NCBI RefSeq assembly: GCF_900220965.1
Contig: NZ_OBQC01000001.1
Span: 62,001-126,000 of the forward strand
Length of the DNA: 64,000 nt
Reading direction: 5' to 3'
Source: Ureibacillus acetophenoni
GTDB lineage: Bacteria; Bacillota; Bacilli; Bacillales_A; Planococcaceae
The notes below the pieces were generated by a model. That model saw nothing but the letters and a program-made list of their open reading frames with translations. It made no database searches and was not told where the DNA came from. The position numbers and the translations under genes are program-made. Of this stretch, positions 1-9,240 are shown in pieces. Every line of letters begins with the position of its first letter. Position 1 is the first letter of the stretch.

Positions 1-152
1 TATATTATTTATACTTGAGTATTTTTTTCGATTATGCTATCCTAATTCAGTATGAAACGTGCACATATGTAGTCGACATATTCGGGCTATGTAAGGTGCA
101 GTTCGAATATAACTCTGTTCCAGATGGTTCAGGGCGAGAGGAGAAAACGAAT

Positions 153-353
153 ATGAAACAAGGAATTCATCCAGATTACAAAACTGCAACAGTAACTTGC
201 TCTTGCGGTAACACTTTTGAAACTGGTTCAGTAAAAGAAAAGATTGCAATCGAGTTTTGCAACGAATGTCACCCATTCTATACTGGCCGTCAAAAATTCG
301 CGTCTGCTGACGGACGTGTGGATCGTTTCAACAAAAAATACGGTCTTAAATAA
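153..353 (+). CDS. rpmE: 50S ribosomal protein L31, zinc-binding form
   Basis: A 66-residue structural protein of the large ribosomal subunit, bound at its periphery near 5S rRNA and the inter-subunit bridge. Cys16, Cys18, Cys37 and Cys40 form the CxC...CxxC set that marks the zinc-containing (C+) type rather than the zinc-starvation type. I start at ATG 153 because GAGAGGAG lies 9 nt upstream and the family begins MKxxIHP; the open frame further upstream is not part of the protein. It precedes tdk, as in B. subtilis, and is followed by a strong terminator, so it is probably a monocistronic unit. Identification is secure. Confidence 0.97.
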   Translation: MKQGIHPDYKTATVTCSCGNTFETGSVKEKIAIEFCNECHPFYTGRQKFASADGRVDRFNKKYGLK

Positions 354-365
354 TATGAAACACAA

Positions 366-397
366 AATGCCTGCCATCCTAATGGCAGGCATTTTTT
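366..397 (+). terminator. rho-independent terminator of rpmE
   Basis: A perfect 11-bp stem (ATGCCTGCCAT paired with ATGGCAGGCAT) with a 4-nt loop is followed by a run of T residues, 13 nt after the rpmE stop. Confidence 0.93.
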
Positions 398-520
398 AAC
401 TTCATTCAAGTGACAAGTACGAAATGATGGACTTGAATGTGAAATTATATAAAGTGAACCTCCTGAAGGCGGGAATCAAAAAGAAACGGTAAGTTCATGA
501 TAAGAAAGAGGTTGTTTTTA

Positions 521-1102
521 ATGGCGCAATTATTTTTCAAACATGGCGCAATGAATAGCGGAAAATCTATTGAAATTCTAAAAGTTGCACATAACTATGA
601 AGAACAAAACAAACCAGTATTACTCTTTACTTCAGGAATAGACGATCGAGACGAAGTAGGTTATGTATCAAGTAGAATAGGCCTACGAAGAAAAGCGATT
701 CCAGTGTTTGATCACACAAATGTTTACGAGTATGTAAAGCATCATCACGAGCAAAATGAAAAACTATACTGTGTACTCATCGATGAAGTTCAATTTTTAA
801 GAAAAGAACAAGTGTTACAGTTAACAAAAATTGTCGATGAGCTAAAAATCCCTGTAATGGGCTTCGGGTTGAAAAACGATTTCCAAAACGAACTTTTCGA
901 AGGCAGTCGTTATATGCTGATCTATTCGGACAAAATTGAAGAGATGAAGACGATTTGCTGGTTCTGCCATAAAAAAGCAACAATGAATTTACGAGTAGAT
1001 GACAATAACAAGCCAGTGTACACAGGAGAACAAATTCAAATTGGTGGAAATGATACATACTATCCTGTTTGTCGAAGATGTCATGGGAATCCACCACTTT
1101 AA
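521..1102 (+). CDS. tdk: thymidine kinase (type II)
   Basis: Phosphorylates thymidine (and deoxyuridine) with ATP in the dTMP salvage pathway; cytosolic tetramer. The 193-residue protein has the P-loop GAMNSGKS close to the N-terminus, the DE of the Walker B segment (LIDEVQFL), and a C-terminal zinc site made from CWFC and CRRC, all typical of the small Gram-positive/TK1-like family. ATG 521 is preferred over the in-frame ATG at 497 because AGAAAGAGG sits 8 nt before it and family members begin MAQL(F/Y)F. It sits between rpmE and prfA as in B. subtilis. About 230 bases of AT-rich sequence with no gene separate it from prfA. Confidence 0.95.
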   Translation: MAQLFFKHGAMNSGKSIEILKVAHNYEEQNKPVLLFTSGIDDRDEVGYVSSRIGLRRKAIPVFDHTNVYEYVKHHHEQNEKLYCVLIDEVQFLRKEQVLQLTKIVDELKIPVMGFGLKNDFQNELFEGSRYMLIYSDKIEEMKTICWFCHKKATMNLRVDDNNKPVYTGEQIQIGGNDTYYPVCRRCHGNPPL

Positions 1103-1332
1103 TATTTGTCTATTATGGTGAATGATCAACTAGCAAGTTTTTACCCAAAATACTTGTGAAATTTCCCAGTTCATTTACGAAAATCTTAACAATTACTTAA
1201 CAGATTTTTTCCATAACACTAGCGATATAGCGCATTTTTCTATATACTAATGTAGTGGTTTTTTCAATAGATACACGGCTAATAACCGATGATAAATAAA
1301 CAAATTAAACAGTCTAAATAGAGGTGAAGTAC

Positions 1333-2403
1333 ATGTTTGATCGACTGCAAGCGGTTGAAGATCGTTATGAACGGTTAAACGAATTACTAAGCGATCCAGA
1401 TATCGTTAGCGATAGTAAAAAACTTCGTGAATATTCAAAAGAACAATCAGATATTCAAGAAATGGTTGAAGTTTATCGTGAGTATAAACAAGTAAAACAA
1501 CAACTAGCAGATGCGAAAGAAATGCTGGAGAACGAAAAAGATCCAGAAATGCATGACCTAGTAAAAGAAGAATTTAATGAATTAAATGCGCAAATTCCAG
1601 ATTTAGAAGAACGTCTTAAAATTCTTCTTATCCCTAAAGATCCAAACGACGACAAAAACGTTATTATGGAGATTCGTGGTGCTGCTGGTGGGGACGAAGC
1701 GAACATTTTCGCAGGGGATTTATTCCGTATGTACACTCGTTATGCTGAAGCGCAAGGGTGGAAAATTGATATTATGGAAGCTACCCCAAACCCTGCAGGT
1801 GGATATAAAGAGGTAATCTTTATGATTAACGGTCAAGGTGCGTATTCACGATTTAAATATGAGAATGGCGCACACCGTGTACAACGTGTACCAGCTACTG
1901 AATCACAAGGACGTATTCACACTTCAACTGCAACAGTTGCATGTTTACCTGAAGTAGAAGAAGTAGACGTTGAAATCCATGAAAAAGATATCCGTGTTGA
2001 TACATTTGCATCTTCTGGTGCGGGTGGTCAATCGGTAAATACAACGATGTCCGCTGTTCGTATGACCCATTTACCAACAGGTGTTGTTGTGTCTATGCAA
2101 GACGAACGTTCACAAATTAAAAACCGTGAAAAAGCATTAAAGATTTTACGTGCACGTGTAGCTGACATGTATATGCAAGAAGCTCAAAAAGAAGTGGATG
2201 CAACACGTAAATCTGCTGTTGGTTCTGGTGACCGCTCAGAACGTATTCGCACATACAATTATCCGCAAAACCGTGTTACAGACCATCGTATTGGATTAAC
2301 GATTCAAAAGTTAGACCAAATTATGGAAGGTAAGCTAGATGAAGTATTGGACGCATTAGTATTAGAAGACCAATCAGCTAAACTAGCTCACTTAAATGAT
2401 TAA
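1333..2403 (+). CDS. prfA: peptide chain release factor 1
   Basis: Decodes UAA and UAG stop codons and triggers hydrolysis of peptidyl-tRNA. The 356-residue protein has the PAT stop-recognition tripeptide (in VPATESQGR) and the universal GGQ motif (SGAGGQSVN) that reaches the peptidyl-transferase centre. The ATG at 1333 is preferred over an in-frame GTG at 1324; the GAGGTG at 1321-1326 then serves as ribosome-binding site. The stop codon overlaps the start of prmC, whose product methylates the GGQ glutamine, so the two are translationally coupled. Confidence 0.97.
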   Translation: MFDRLQAVEDRYERLNELLSDPDIVSDSKKLREYSKEQSDIQEMVEVYREYKQVKQQLADAKEMLENEKDPEMHDLVKEEFNELNAQIPDLEERLKILLIPKDPNDDKNVIMEIRGAAGGDEANIFAGDLFRMYTRYAEAQGWKIDIMEATPNPAGGYKEVIFMINGQGAYSRFKYENGAHRVQRVPATESQGRIHTSTATVACLPEVEEVDVEIHEKDIRVDTFASSGAGGQSVNTTMSAVRMTHLPTGVVVSMQDERSQIKNREKALKILRARVADMYMQEAQKEVDATRKSAVGSGDRSERIRTYNYPQNRVTDHRIGLTIQKLDQIMEGKLDEVLDALVLEDQSAKLAHLND

Positions 2404-3242
2404 TGATGAAGCATAAAACAATTTTTGAGGCCCTCCATTGGGCTTCTTCTTTTTTAGTGGAAAATGGTCGTGATGAAAATGCAGCACGGATTTTATTGCA
2501 ACATATCCTTCAAACAAACTATTCCGGTTTAATGATGCGAATACAAGATGCACTTTCCGAAGAGCAAATTAAGCTATTTGAACAATATGTTATTGAGCAT
2601 GCAAACGGTTGTCCAGTCCAGTACATTACTGGAGTTGAAGAATTTTACGGTAGAACATTTCATGTGGATGAATCGGTTTTAATTCCCCGACCTGAAACAG
2701 AAGAGTTAATTTTAGGGGCATTGGAGCGTATTCGTCGACTATTTGGATCGAATAGTGAGGTAAAGCTTGCGGATATCGGCACTGGTAGTGGGGCAATCGC
2801 GATAACGATGAAACTTGAGTATCCTTCAGCAAGTGTAACTGCAACAGACATTTCTGAAGAGGCACTCGCAACAGCTAATAAAAATGCTACCGGATTAAAT
2901 GCCCAGGTTGATTTTCGTTTAGGAGATTTAACTGAACCGATTCAAAATGAGAAGTGGGATGTCGTTTTATCCAATCCACCTTATATCGCTTTTGATGAAG
3001 CACGCGAAATGTCAGAAGTTGTTTTGGAACATGAACCACATACCGCTCTATTTGCTGAAGAAAACGGTCTTATCCTTTATCGTAAACTAGCACAATCTTT
3101 GCCAAATTTATTAAATAAACCAGCATTAATTGGTTTGGAAATAGGTTATACACAAGGTGAAGAGGTCGCGAATTTCTTTAAAAATAGTTTTCCACAAGCG
3201 AAAATTGAAATTGTTAAAGATATTAACAAAAAAATAGAATGA
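2403..3242 (+). CDS. prmC: release factor glutamine N5-methyltransferase
   Basis: Transfers a methyl group from S-adenosylmethionine to the glutamine of the GGQ motif of release factors RF1 and RF2. The protein (about 279 residues) has an N-terminal helical domain, the SAM-binding glycine motif around residue 120 (DIGTGSGAIAI) and the catalytic NPPY motif (VLSNPPYIAF). Two ATG codons in tandem (2403, 2406) overlap the prfA stop; either may start translation. The prfA-prmC pairing is conserved across bacteria and couples enzyme to substrate. Confidence 0.96.
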   Translation: MMKHKTIFEALHWASSFLVENGRDENAARILLQHILQTNYSGLMMRIQDALSEEQIKLFEQYVIEHANGCPVQYITGVEEFYGRTFHVDESVLIPRPETEELILGALERIRRLFGSNSEVKLADIGTGSGAIAITMKLEYPSASVTATDISEEALATANKNATGLNAQVDFRLGDLTEPIQNEKWDVVLSNPPYIAFDEAREMSEVVLEHEPHTALFAEENGLILYRKLAQSLPNLLNKPALIGLEIGYTQGEEVANFFKNSFPQAKIEIVKDINKKIE

Positions 3243-3310
3243 TTTTTTGTGAAATAAATGAATAAAAACATTCCTTTCTGACAATCATGGTGTCAGGGAG
3301 GAATGAAACT

Positions 3311-3910
3311 ATGTTAAACGATTACGAGATTAAAAGAGAAAACAATCCAATAAACTATCATCCGATTATAAGTGTTCTTAGATTAATAGCAAGCGCAGTG
3401 GCTGTGTACTGTGTAATTTTAATGGCTCCACAAGTAATGGACCAAATCTATGAAACTCGTGAAAGTTTTGTAGATGACTCATTAAAAATTCGAGTAGTTG
3501 CAAATAGTAATACGGTTGCTGATCAAAGATTAAAAGAAGAAATGGTAGAAAACTTATCTCCGATTTTCCATGAAATTCAGCAAAATGAATTATTAGCATT
3601 AAGTAATGATGAAGCATTAGCGAAATTATCAACTGTAATTGAGCAAGACTATGCAGATCAAGATGTGAAAATTACGATTGGACAACATCTAATTCCTGCA
3701 AAAGTAGATGTAAATTACTTTTACCCACAAAGTTTATATAATTCTTTAGTTGTTACAATAGGAAGTGGGCGTGGAGACAATTTCTGGTGTACGATTTTCC
3801 CAGATGTTTGTGAAGGACCGAGTGCCGCTGAAGATACTGTTGAAGAAAAAGAAGATACGAAAGTTGTATTTGTTATTTGGGAATGGATTTTAAGTTTATT
3901 TGGATTTTAA
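3311..3910 (+). CDS. spoIIR: stage II sporulation protein R
   Basis: In Bacillus this protein is made in the forespore, is secreted into the intermembrane space and activates SpoIIGA, the protease that processes pro-sigma E in the mother cell. The 199-residue sequence has one hydrophobic segment near residues 20-40 and the family core with LKIRVVANSNTVADQRLK just after it. ATG 3311 follows GGGAGGAA by 6 nt; an upstream in-frame GTG (3287) has no such signal. The position between prmC and ywlC matches B. subtilis. Expression there needs sigma F; I did not confirm a sigma F promoter here. Confidence 0.92.
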   Translation: MLNDYEIKRENNPINYHPIISVLRLIASAVAVYCVILMAPQVMDQIYETRESFVDDSLKIRVVANSNTVADQRLKEEMVENLSPIFHEIQQNELLALSNDEALAKLSTVIEQDYADQDVKITIGQHLIPAKVDVNYFYPQSLYNSLVVTIGSGRGDNFWCTIFPDVCEGPSAAEDTVEEKEDTKVVFVIWEWILSLFGF

Positions 3911-3947
3911 TGGTTAATTTTTAGATAATTCGCGTTTTTTAGAAAAC

Positions 3948-4097
3948 TTATTCACATTTTAGATTAAACTATCCACAAGTTGTGAATAAGTATGAGTGAA
4001 CACGAGTGAAATAAGGAAGTGTCAGTATGAAAACATCTTGTATTTCTGTGGACATAAATGTGGATGATATGGAAAATTATTCACAAGCTGTGGATTT
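3948..4097. promoter_or_regulatory. cluster of DnaA-box-like sites upstream of and within ywlC
   Basis: TTATTCACA occurs at 3948-3956 and 4077-4085 on the plus strand and at 3981-3989 on the minus strand. All three match the relaxed DnaA box TTATNCACA. CTATCCACA at 3969-3977 has one mismatch, and TGTGGA-containing near matches lie around 4048-4068 and 4089-4097. The first three sites fill the spoIIR-ywlC gap. DnaA binding upstream of ywlC has been reported in B. subtilis, so this may be a conserved DnaA target. Confidence 0.6.
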
Positions 4098-5064
4098 GTT
4101 AAATGAAGGGGAAGTCGTTGCATTCCCAACTGAAACTGTTTACGGTCTTGGGGCAGTTGCAACAAATGATGAAGCAGTGAAAAAGATTTTTGCTGCAAAA
4201 GGTCGTCCTTCAGATAATCCACTCATCGTACATATAGGAACGTTTGAGGAAGTCTCTAGTTATGTAGAGGAAATTTCTGAGAATGCCAGAAAATGCATGG
4301 ACCAATTTTGGCCAGGTCCTTTAACGATTGTGATGAAAGCTAAAGAGGGGATTCTTGCACCAAGTGTGACTGCAGGCCTTTCAACTGTAGGTATACGAAT
4401 GCCTGATCATCCTGTAGCATTAGGCTTATTACAAACATTGAAAAAACCAGTGGCCGCTCCGAGCGCAAACAAAAGTGGAAAACCAAGTCCAACAAAAGCA
4501 AAGCATGTTGAAGAAGACTTGGATGGGTTAATTCCCTTAATTCTGGACGGTGGTACTACGGGTATTGGTTTGGAATCAACAGTTTTAGACGTAACTGTTA
4601 ATCCTCCAGCAATTTTACGTCCTGGTGGAGTGACTAAGGAAATGTTAGAAGAGGTTATTGGCGAAGTCACTCAACCGACATTGTCTGAACAAGATCGCAA
4701 AGAAACACCGAAAGCTCCAGGGATGAAATATACGCATTATGCACCAAATGCTCCAGTATACCTAGTTGAGTTAGACAAAGAGACAGTAGGGAATGCAATT
4801 CATAAATTGCACCAAGCGGGCGAGGTCGTAGCTTTACTTGGCCCAAGTGAATATAAAGAATTAAAATCCGACCATTTCTTTTCGTTTGGACATGAAGGAA
4901 ATGTTGATGAAATATCAGCAAATCTTTATGATTCATTACGCGCGTGCGACAAAACAAACGCCACAATTATTTTAGCAACAACTACTTCAAATGAAGGCGT
5001 AGGGGCTGCAATTATGAATCGTTTGGAAAAAGCCGCTGGGCGAAAATGGTTTCAAAATGATTAA
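4027..5064 (+). CDS. ywlC: threonylcarbamoyl-AMP synthase (Sua5/YwlC)
   Basis: Makes threonylcarbamoyl-AMP from threonine, bicarbonate and ATP, the first step of t6A37 modification in ANN-decoding tRNAs. The 345-residue length indicates the long Sua5 form: an N-terminal YrdC/TsaC domain (about 15-215) with PTETVYGLG and the KxR region KGRPSDNPL, joined to a C-terminal Sua5 domain (about 240-345) through PGMKYTHYAP. The ATG at 4027 follows AAGGAAG by about 7 nt. DnaA-box-like sites overlap its promoter region and first codons, suggesting replication-linked control. Confidence 0.95.
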   Translation: MKTSCISVDINVDDMENYSQAVDLLNEGEVVAFPTETVYGLGAVATNDEAVKKIFAAKGRPSDNPLIVHIGTFEEVSSYVEEISENARKCMDQFWPGPLTIVMKAKEGILAPSVTAGLSTVGIRMPDHPVALGLLQTLKKPVAAPSANKSGKPSPTKAKHVEEDLDGLIPLILDGGTTGIGLESTVLDVTVNPPAILRPGGVTKEMLEEVIGEVTQPTLSEQDRKETPKAPGMKYTHYAPNAPVYLVELDKETVGNAIHKLHQAGEVVALLGPSEYKELKSDHFFSFGHEGNVDEISANLYDSLRACDKTNATIILATTTSNEGVGAAIMNRLEKAAGRKWFQND

Positions 5065-5075
5065 GTATTTGTAAA

Positions 5076-5106
5076 CTCCACCATATTAGTTGGTGGGGTT
5101 TTTTGA
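5076..5106 (+). terminator. terminator of ywlC
   Basis: CCACCA pairs with TGGTGG across a short loop and is followed by GGTTTTTT, 14 nt after the ywlC stop codon. Confidence 0.85.
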
Positions 5107-5194
5107 GGTTTTTAAGGGGAGCGTCTTCGTAAATCGCATCGAAAAAATGAACGTAAAGTATTTGCGAGACAAAATATAGGAAGTCGTCGGCAAA

Positions 5195-5735
5195 GTGTCC
5201 CGCAAAACTGAGTTGCGTGACAAAAAATGAGCAAAGGATGAAAAAGTGTCCCGCAAAACTGAGTTGCGTGACAAAAAATGAGCAAAGGATGAAAAAGTGT
5301 CCCGCAAAACTAAGTTGCGTGACAAAAAATGAGCAAAGGATGAAAAAGTGTCCCGCAAAACCGAGTTGCGTGACAAAAAGTGGGCAAAGGATAGAAAAGT
5401 GTCCCGCAAAACTGAGTTGCGTGACAAAAAATGAGCAAAGGATGAAAAAGTGTCCCGCAAAACTGAGTTGCGTGACAAAAAGTGGGCAAAGGATGAAAAA
5501 GTGTCCCGCAAAACCGAGTTGCGTGACAAAAAGTGGGCAAAGGATAGAAAAGTGTCCCGCAAAACTGAGTTGCGTGACAAAAAGTGGGCAAAGGATGAAA
5601 AAGTGTCCCGCAAAACTGAGTTGCGTGACAAAAAGTGGGCAAAGGATAGAAAAGTGTCCCGCAAAACTGAGTTGCGTGACAAAAAGTGGGCAAAGGATAG
5701 AAAAGTGTCCCGCAAAACTGAATTACAAGACTAAA
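5195..5735. repeat. 51-bp tandem repeat array, about 11 copies
   Basis: The string GTGTCCCGCAAAAC recurs every 51 bases from 5195 to 5705. Copies differ by a few substitutions, mostly in two alternating tails (GGATGAAAAA or GGATAGAAAA). Because 51 is a multiple of three, several frames stay open across it on both strands. No ribosome-binding site or coherent protein supports a gene, and the array lies between the ywlC terminator and mntP. The unit shares GCAAA steps with the TCGCAA arrays further on but is a different sequence. Confidence 0.95.
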
Positions 5736-5916
5736 AAATGAAGAAACGCCCTAAAAGTGTAACTAATAAACATTAAAACCTCTAACCTCCAAGTTCAAAT
5801 GTAAAATAGGATTATCGTCTTTAAATCTATTAAACACAATTACCGGATTTCAACTGATATTGCATGTCCTTTCTGCATAATATGGTAAAAACATTACAAA
5901 AGGAAAGAGGACGAGT

Positions 5917-6420
5917 TTGCAAGAAATTCTAATTGGCCTCGTAGTGGCACTTGATGTAGTAGCGCTTTATCTACTGCTACCTACTGTAAAGCAGCGATTT
6001 TTATTGTCACTTTGGACAGCCCTACTGCATATGTTATTTCCGATTATTGGGTTTACAATAGGAAGTATGATGGTTGCGCTATTAATGCAATGGTCCAATG
6101 TTATTTCGAGTATTATCCTATTTTTTATAGGGTTACATTTAATTCTATCTACACAGAATAGACAAATAAATCCAATTCCTGTCTCAATTTTAGCGATATC
6201 TGCTAGTTTAGACACCTTTTCAGTGAGCGTTTCTTTTGGTATGCTTAATTTACAGAAATATTTATTTATAGCAAGTGCAGGAATTTGGACTTTCTTCCTA
6301 TCTTATATATCGTTAACTATAGCAAGAAAAGGCCAACGTAAATATAAAGGTAACTCTTTAAAATGGATTGCCGGAATCTCATTAATGCTATTTAGTATTT
6401 ATGCATTAGTAAATAATTAA
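5917..6420 (+). CDS. mntP: MntP/YwlD-like manganese efflux family protein
   Basis: Members of this six-helix membrane family export Mn2+ from the cytoplasm. The 167-residue sequence is almost entirely hydrophobic helices. The second internal half retains a Asp-containing motif (ASLDTFSVSVSFG), while the first half has ALDVVALYL where active members usually keep a similar DAFAVS motif, so transport function may be altered. Translation probably starts at TTG 5917 behind GGAAAGAGG. It sits between ywlC and ywlE, the position of ywlD in B. subtilis. Confidence 0.8.
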   Translation: MQEILIGLVVALDVVALYLLLPTVKQRFLLSLWTALLHMLFPIIGFTIGSMMVALLMQWSNVISSIILFFIGLHLILSTQNRQINPIPVSILAISASLDTFSVSVSFGMLNLQKYLFIASAGIWTFFLSYISLTIARKGQRKYKGNSLKWIAGISLMLFSIYALVNN

Positions 6421-6454
6421 TAAACAAAATATTTGAGAAAGAGTGAATCGCAGC

Positions 6455-6895
6455 ATGAATATTTATTTTGTTTGTACTGGAAACACTTGTCGAAGCCCAA
6501 TGGCTGAAGCGATATTAAAACATAAAAATCTTGATGGAATTGAAGTGAAATCTGCAGGAATTTATGCATTAGAAGGAGGAGGAATTTCCGAAAATTCTCG
6601 AGCCGTACTAACGAAAGAAGGCATACAATTCGATCATAAAACAAGCCAAGTAAACGCAAATGATATTGAATGGGCGGATCTTATTTTAACAATGACATTA
6701 GCTCATAAAGAAATGATACTTCATTCATTTTCAAATGCAGCAGGTAAAACATTTACATTGAAAGAATATGTAACACCTTATAGTTCGAAGGATGTATCAG
6801 ATCCTTTCGGAGGCGATATTTACACATACTCACAAACATACCAAGAACTTAAAAAACTAATTGATGAACTAGAATCGAAAATCACTGGAGGATAA
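6455..6895 (+). CDS. ywlE: protein-arginine phosphatase (low-molecular-weight PTP fold)
   Basis: Removes phosphate from phosphoarginine on proteins, opposing the McsB kinase that marks proteins for ClpCP degradation. The 146-residue protein begins [19 protein letters not shown], containing the catalytic CX5R loop; the Thr within CTGNT is the residue linked to phosphoarginine preference in YwlE. The general-acid aspartate lies in SDPFGGD near residue 115. ATG 6455 fits the family N-terminus; the in-frame GTG at 6443 is less likely. Next to ywlD and upstream of rpiB as in B. subtilis, but a chemotaxis receptor is inserted downstream here. Confidence 0.93.
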   Translation: MNIYFVCTGNTCRSPMAEAILKHKNLDGIEVKSAGIYALEGGGISENSRAVLTKEGIQFDHKTSQVNANDIEWADLILTMTLAHKEMILHSFSNAAGKTFTLKEYVTPYSSKDVSDPFGGDIYTYSQTYQELKKLIDELESKITGG

Positions 6896-6899
6896 GTTG

Positions 6900-8207
6900 A
6901 TGAACCATCGGACTAACAAAACGTTTAGTTTACGAAAGAAACTTGTTTTATTTGTAACATTATTAGCACTAATTACCTACTCAACTAGTTTTGTATTTAT
7001 TCATTATTTACATCCTATCATTTTCGCCCAATTTGATTTCCTCTCGAACAAGGCTTTGTTTGAAATTCTTACATACGTTTTAGGTATTGCATGGTCAGGT
7101 ATTTTAGCGGCAATTTTGGCTGGCGTATTAACAAAACCATTACAACAATTAGAGGCAACAGCGACGCGTGTTGCAGAAGGTAAAATTGGACAAGACGTAA
7201 TTATGCCGAAAACGCGCGATGAAATTCAATCTGTCGCTGAGGCATTCCAACTAATGCTAGTAAACTTACGTCAAATGGTTGAAAGTATTGATACAAATTT
7301 CCAAAAGACAAATACAACGATTATCGAATTGTCTGAGCAAACAAGTGCAGCATCCCAACAAGCTGAAGGGATTGCACTAACAGTTAGTCAAATTTCTCAA
7401 GGTGCAGAACAGTCAGCAGATGCAGTGCAGGAAACAGTAGTGGCTATTGAAGATGTGCGTGATTTAGCTTCTGAAGTTAATACTCGCGCATTAAATTCAG
7501 CTACTCAGTCAAAACAAATTATTCATGAGCTAGAAACTACTACGGGTTCGATCCAAGGGTTAGTGAATAGTATTCGTCAAATTGTAACTGGAAACGAAGA
7601 AGCATTGAAAAACATCCATCATTTAGAGAAAAATGCAGAACAGATTGAGAGAATTATTAGTTTAGTTGGAGATATTGCAGCCCAAACGAATCTATTAGCT
7701 CTAAATGCATCCATCGAAGCCGCTCGTGCTGGTGAACATGGAAAAGGGTTTGCTGTCGTGGCAGAAGAAGTTCGTAGTTTAGCCGATGAAAGTGCAAAAG
7801 CTGTACAAGGCATTACTTCATTAATTCATACGATGCAAGAAAATGTAAACATCGTTGTAAAACAAATGAACGAACAGGTTACTTTTGCTGTTAAAGAGTC
7901 TGCGAAAGTATCAGATACTACGAGATTAGTAGAAAGTATGTCTACTAATGTTCAAGGTATGGCTGATGCCGTTGTGGAAATATCAGGTTTAATAGAAAAA
8001 CAAATGACAAACATCCAAACAACCGCACACCAATCTCAAGAGGTAGCAGCTATTGCTGAAGAAACTTCGGCAGGTGCTCAAGAAGTACGCAGTTCAACAG
8101 AAGAACAAGCCTATGCAATTGAACAAATTGAAACATTATCTCGTGATCTAAAATCACAATCCGATCAACTATACAAAGTTATCCAACAGTTTGACCGGAC
8201 AAACTAA
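6900..8207 (+). CDS. methyl-accepting chemotaxis protein without a large sensor domain
   Basis: A transducer that would control CheA kinase in chemotaxis arrays. The 435-residue protein has two hydrophobic segments (about 14-36 and 60-84) separated by only about 25 residues, then a HAMP linker (about 85-135) and a long coiled-coil signalling domain. The hairpin-tip sequence [20 protein letters not shown] is intact. There is no room for an extracytoplasmic ligand domain, so it may sense membrane state, a cytoplasmic signal or a partner protein. It starts at ATG 6900 behind GGAGG, only 4 nt after ywlE, and interrupts the ywlE-rpiB order of B. subtilis. Confidence 0.92.
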   Translation: MNHRTNKTFSLRKKLVLFVTLLALITYSTSFVFIHYLHPIIFAQFDFLSNKALFEILTYVLGIAWSGILAAILAGVLTKPLQQLEATATRVAEGKIGQDVIMPKTRDEIQSVAEAFQLMLVNLRQMVESIDTNFQKTNTTIIELSEQTSAASQQAEGIALTVSQISQGAEQSADAVQETVVAIEDVRDLASEVNTRALNSATQSKQIIHELETTTGSIQGLVNSIRQIVTGNEEALKNIHHLEKNAEQIERIISLVGDIAAQTNLLALNASIEAARAGEHGKGFAVVAEEVRSLADESAKAVQGITSLIHTMQENVNIVVKQMNEQVTFAVKESAKVSDTTRLVESMSTNVQGMADAVVEISGLIEKQMTNIQTTAHQSQEVAAIAEETSAGAQEVRSSTEEQAYAIEQIETLSRDLKSQSDQLYKVIQQFDRTN

Positions 8208-8213
8208 AGGATT

Positions 8214-8244
8214 CAAGCACCCAACTAGTTTTGGGTGCTTTTTC
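8214..8244 (+). terminator. terminator after the chemotaxis receptor gene
   Basis: AAGCACCCAA pairs perfectly with TTGGGTGCTT around a 6-nt loop, followed by TTTTT, directly downstream of the stop codon. Confidence 0.92.
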
Positions 8245-8264
8245 TTTGGCACAATTGTGCGAGC

Positions 8265-8375
8265 ACCAAATTGTTTGTGTACCAGGTACGCGAACAATTC
8301 AGAATTGTGTGGGTACCAGGTACGCGAACAATTCAGAATTGTGTGGGTACCAGGTACACAAACAATTCTGAATAA
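8265..8375. repeat. palindromic intergenic repeat (GTACC-AGGTAC family), triple copy
   Basis: Three successive arms contain GTACCAGGTAC or a close form, separated by AACAATTC and GAATTGTGTG. The arms are complementary, so several alternative hairpins can form. The rest of the roughly 515-base gap to rpiB (8376-8721) is AT-rich and shows no gene; a TACACT -10-like box lies near 8590. Related elements occur at 9165, 9787, 28931 and 29594. Confidence 0.85.
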
Positions 8376-8721
8376 TCAGATAATAGTATACAACTTATTG
8401 GTGCTTAGAAATCATGTGTGTGACGAAATTTTATAAAAAAGTTTCTAAATCCGAATTTGTATTAGCTCAGCGGGAAGTAATGTACCTTAAAGGTGAACGA
8501 TATATAAATATAGTGAATTAATATTCGTATTTTGTTCAAATATTTTTAGGAAAAGAACGAAATTTCATGTTATTCTTAATTAAAAAGTGGTACACTGTTG
8601 ATGATAAAGAGTAAAAAGTTTTTCTGTTTTATCAACATAATATAATAATACGTGTTTAGACAGTTCTATTTATGTAAGAATTAGTCTTATAAGAAGAAAT
8701 AGAATGAAGAGAGGTAATTTT

Positions 8722-9159
8722 GTGAAAGTAGCCATTTCATCTGATCATGGTGGAAATAATTTAAGAAGAGAAATTATGGAGCTTTTAGATGAGCTTCAAA
8801 TACAATATGAAGACTTTGGTCCACAAACGACAGATTCTGTTGACTATCCTGACTATGCAAAACCAGTTGCAGATGGAGTTGCAAGTGGAGAATTTGAACG
8901 TGGAATTTTAATTTGTGGTACTGGAATTGGTATGTCCATTGCTGCAAATAAAGTAAAAGGGATTCGTTGTGCATTAGTACATGATGTTTTTAGTGCAAAA
9001 GCAACGAGATGCCATAACGATTCAAATATTCTAGCGATGGGTGAACGTGTAATCGGACCTGGATTAGCCCGTGAAATCGTAACAGCTTGGCTGAACACTG
9101 ATTTTGAAGGCGGACGCCATTCACGTCGCGTAGAAAAAATTTCAGAACTAGAAGATTAA
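8722..9159 (+). CDS. rpiB: ribose-5-phosphate isomerase B family protein
   Basis: Interconverts ribose 5-phosphate and ribulose 5-phosphate in the non-oxidative pentose phosphate pathway; RpiB/LacAB fold. The 145-residue protein has SSDHGG near the N-terminus, the catalytic-cysteine loop ICGTGIGMSIAANK, and the conserved HNDSNIL segment. GTG 8722 follows AAGAGAGG by 7 nt; the ATG at 8704 overlaps that binding site. Located before ywlG and glyA, as ywlF is in B. subtilis. Confidence 0.94.
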   Translation: MKVAISSDHGGNNLRREIMELLDELQIQYEDFGPQTTDSVDYPDYAKPVADGVASGEFERGILICGTGIGMSIAANKVKGIRCALVHDVFSAKATRCHNDSNILAMGERVIGPGLAREIVTAWLNTDFEGGRHSRRVEKISELED

Positions 9160-9164
9160 TACAA

Positions 9165-9218
9165 GTACCAGGTACACAAACAATTATGAATATTCTGAAT
9201 TGTTTGTGTACCTGGTAC
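9165..9218. repeat. palindromic hairpin element between rpiB and ywlG
   Basis: A near-perfect inverted repeat: GTACCAGGTACACAAAC on the left arm answers GTTTGTGTACCTGGTAC on the right, joined by AATT-rich sequence. It fills nearly the whole 81-bp gap, leaving only the ywlG ribosome-binding site AAAGGAGG. Confidence 0.92.
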
Positions 9219-9240
9219 CACAAAAGGAGGAAGTGTTAAG

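Noticed and set aside
5217-5741. Open frames on both strands over the 51-bp repeat
   Set aside because: Same reason: repeat length divisible by three, no start signals, mutually overlapping frames.
8191-8436. Open frame overlapping the end of the chemoreceptor gene
   Set aside because: It runs through a terminator and the palindromic repeat cluster; no independent evidence for coding.
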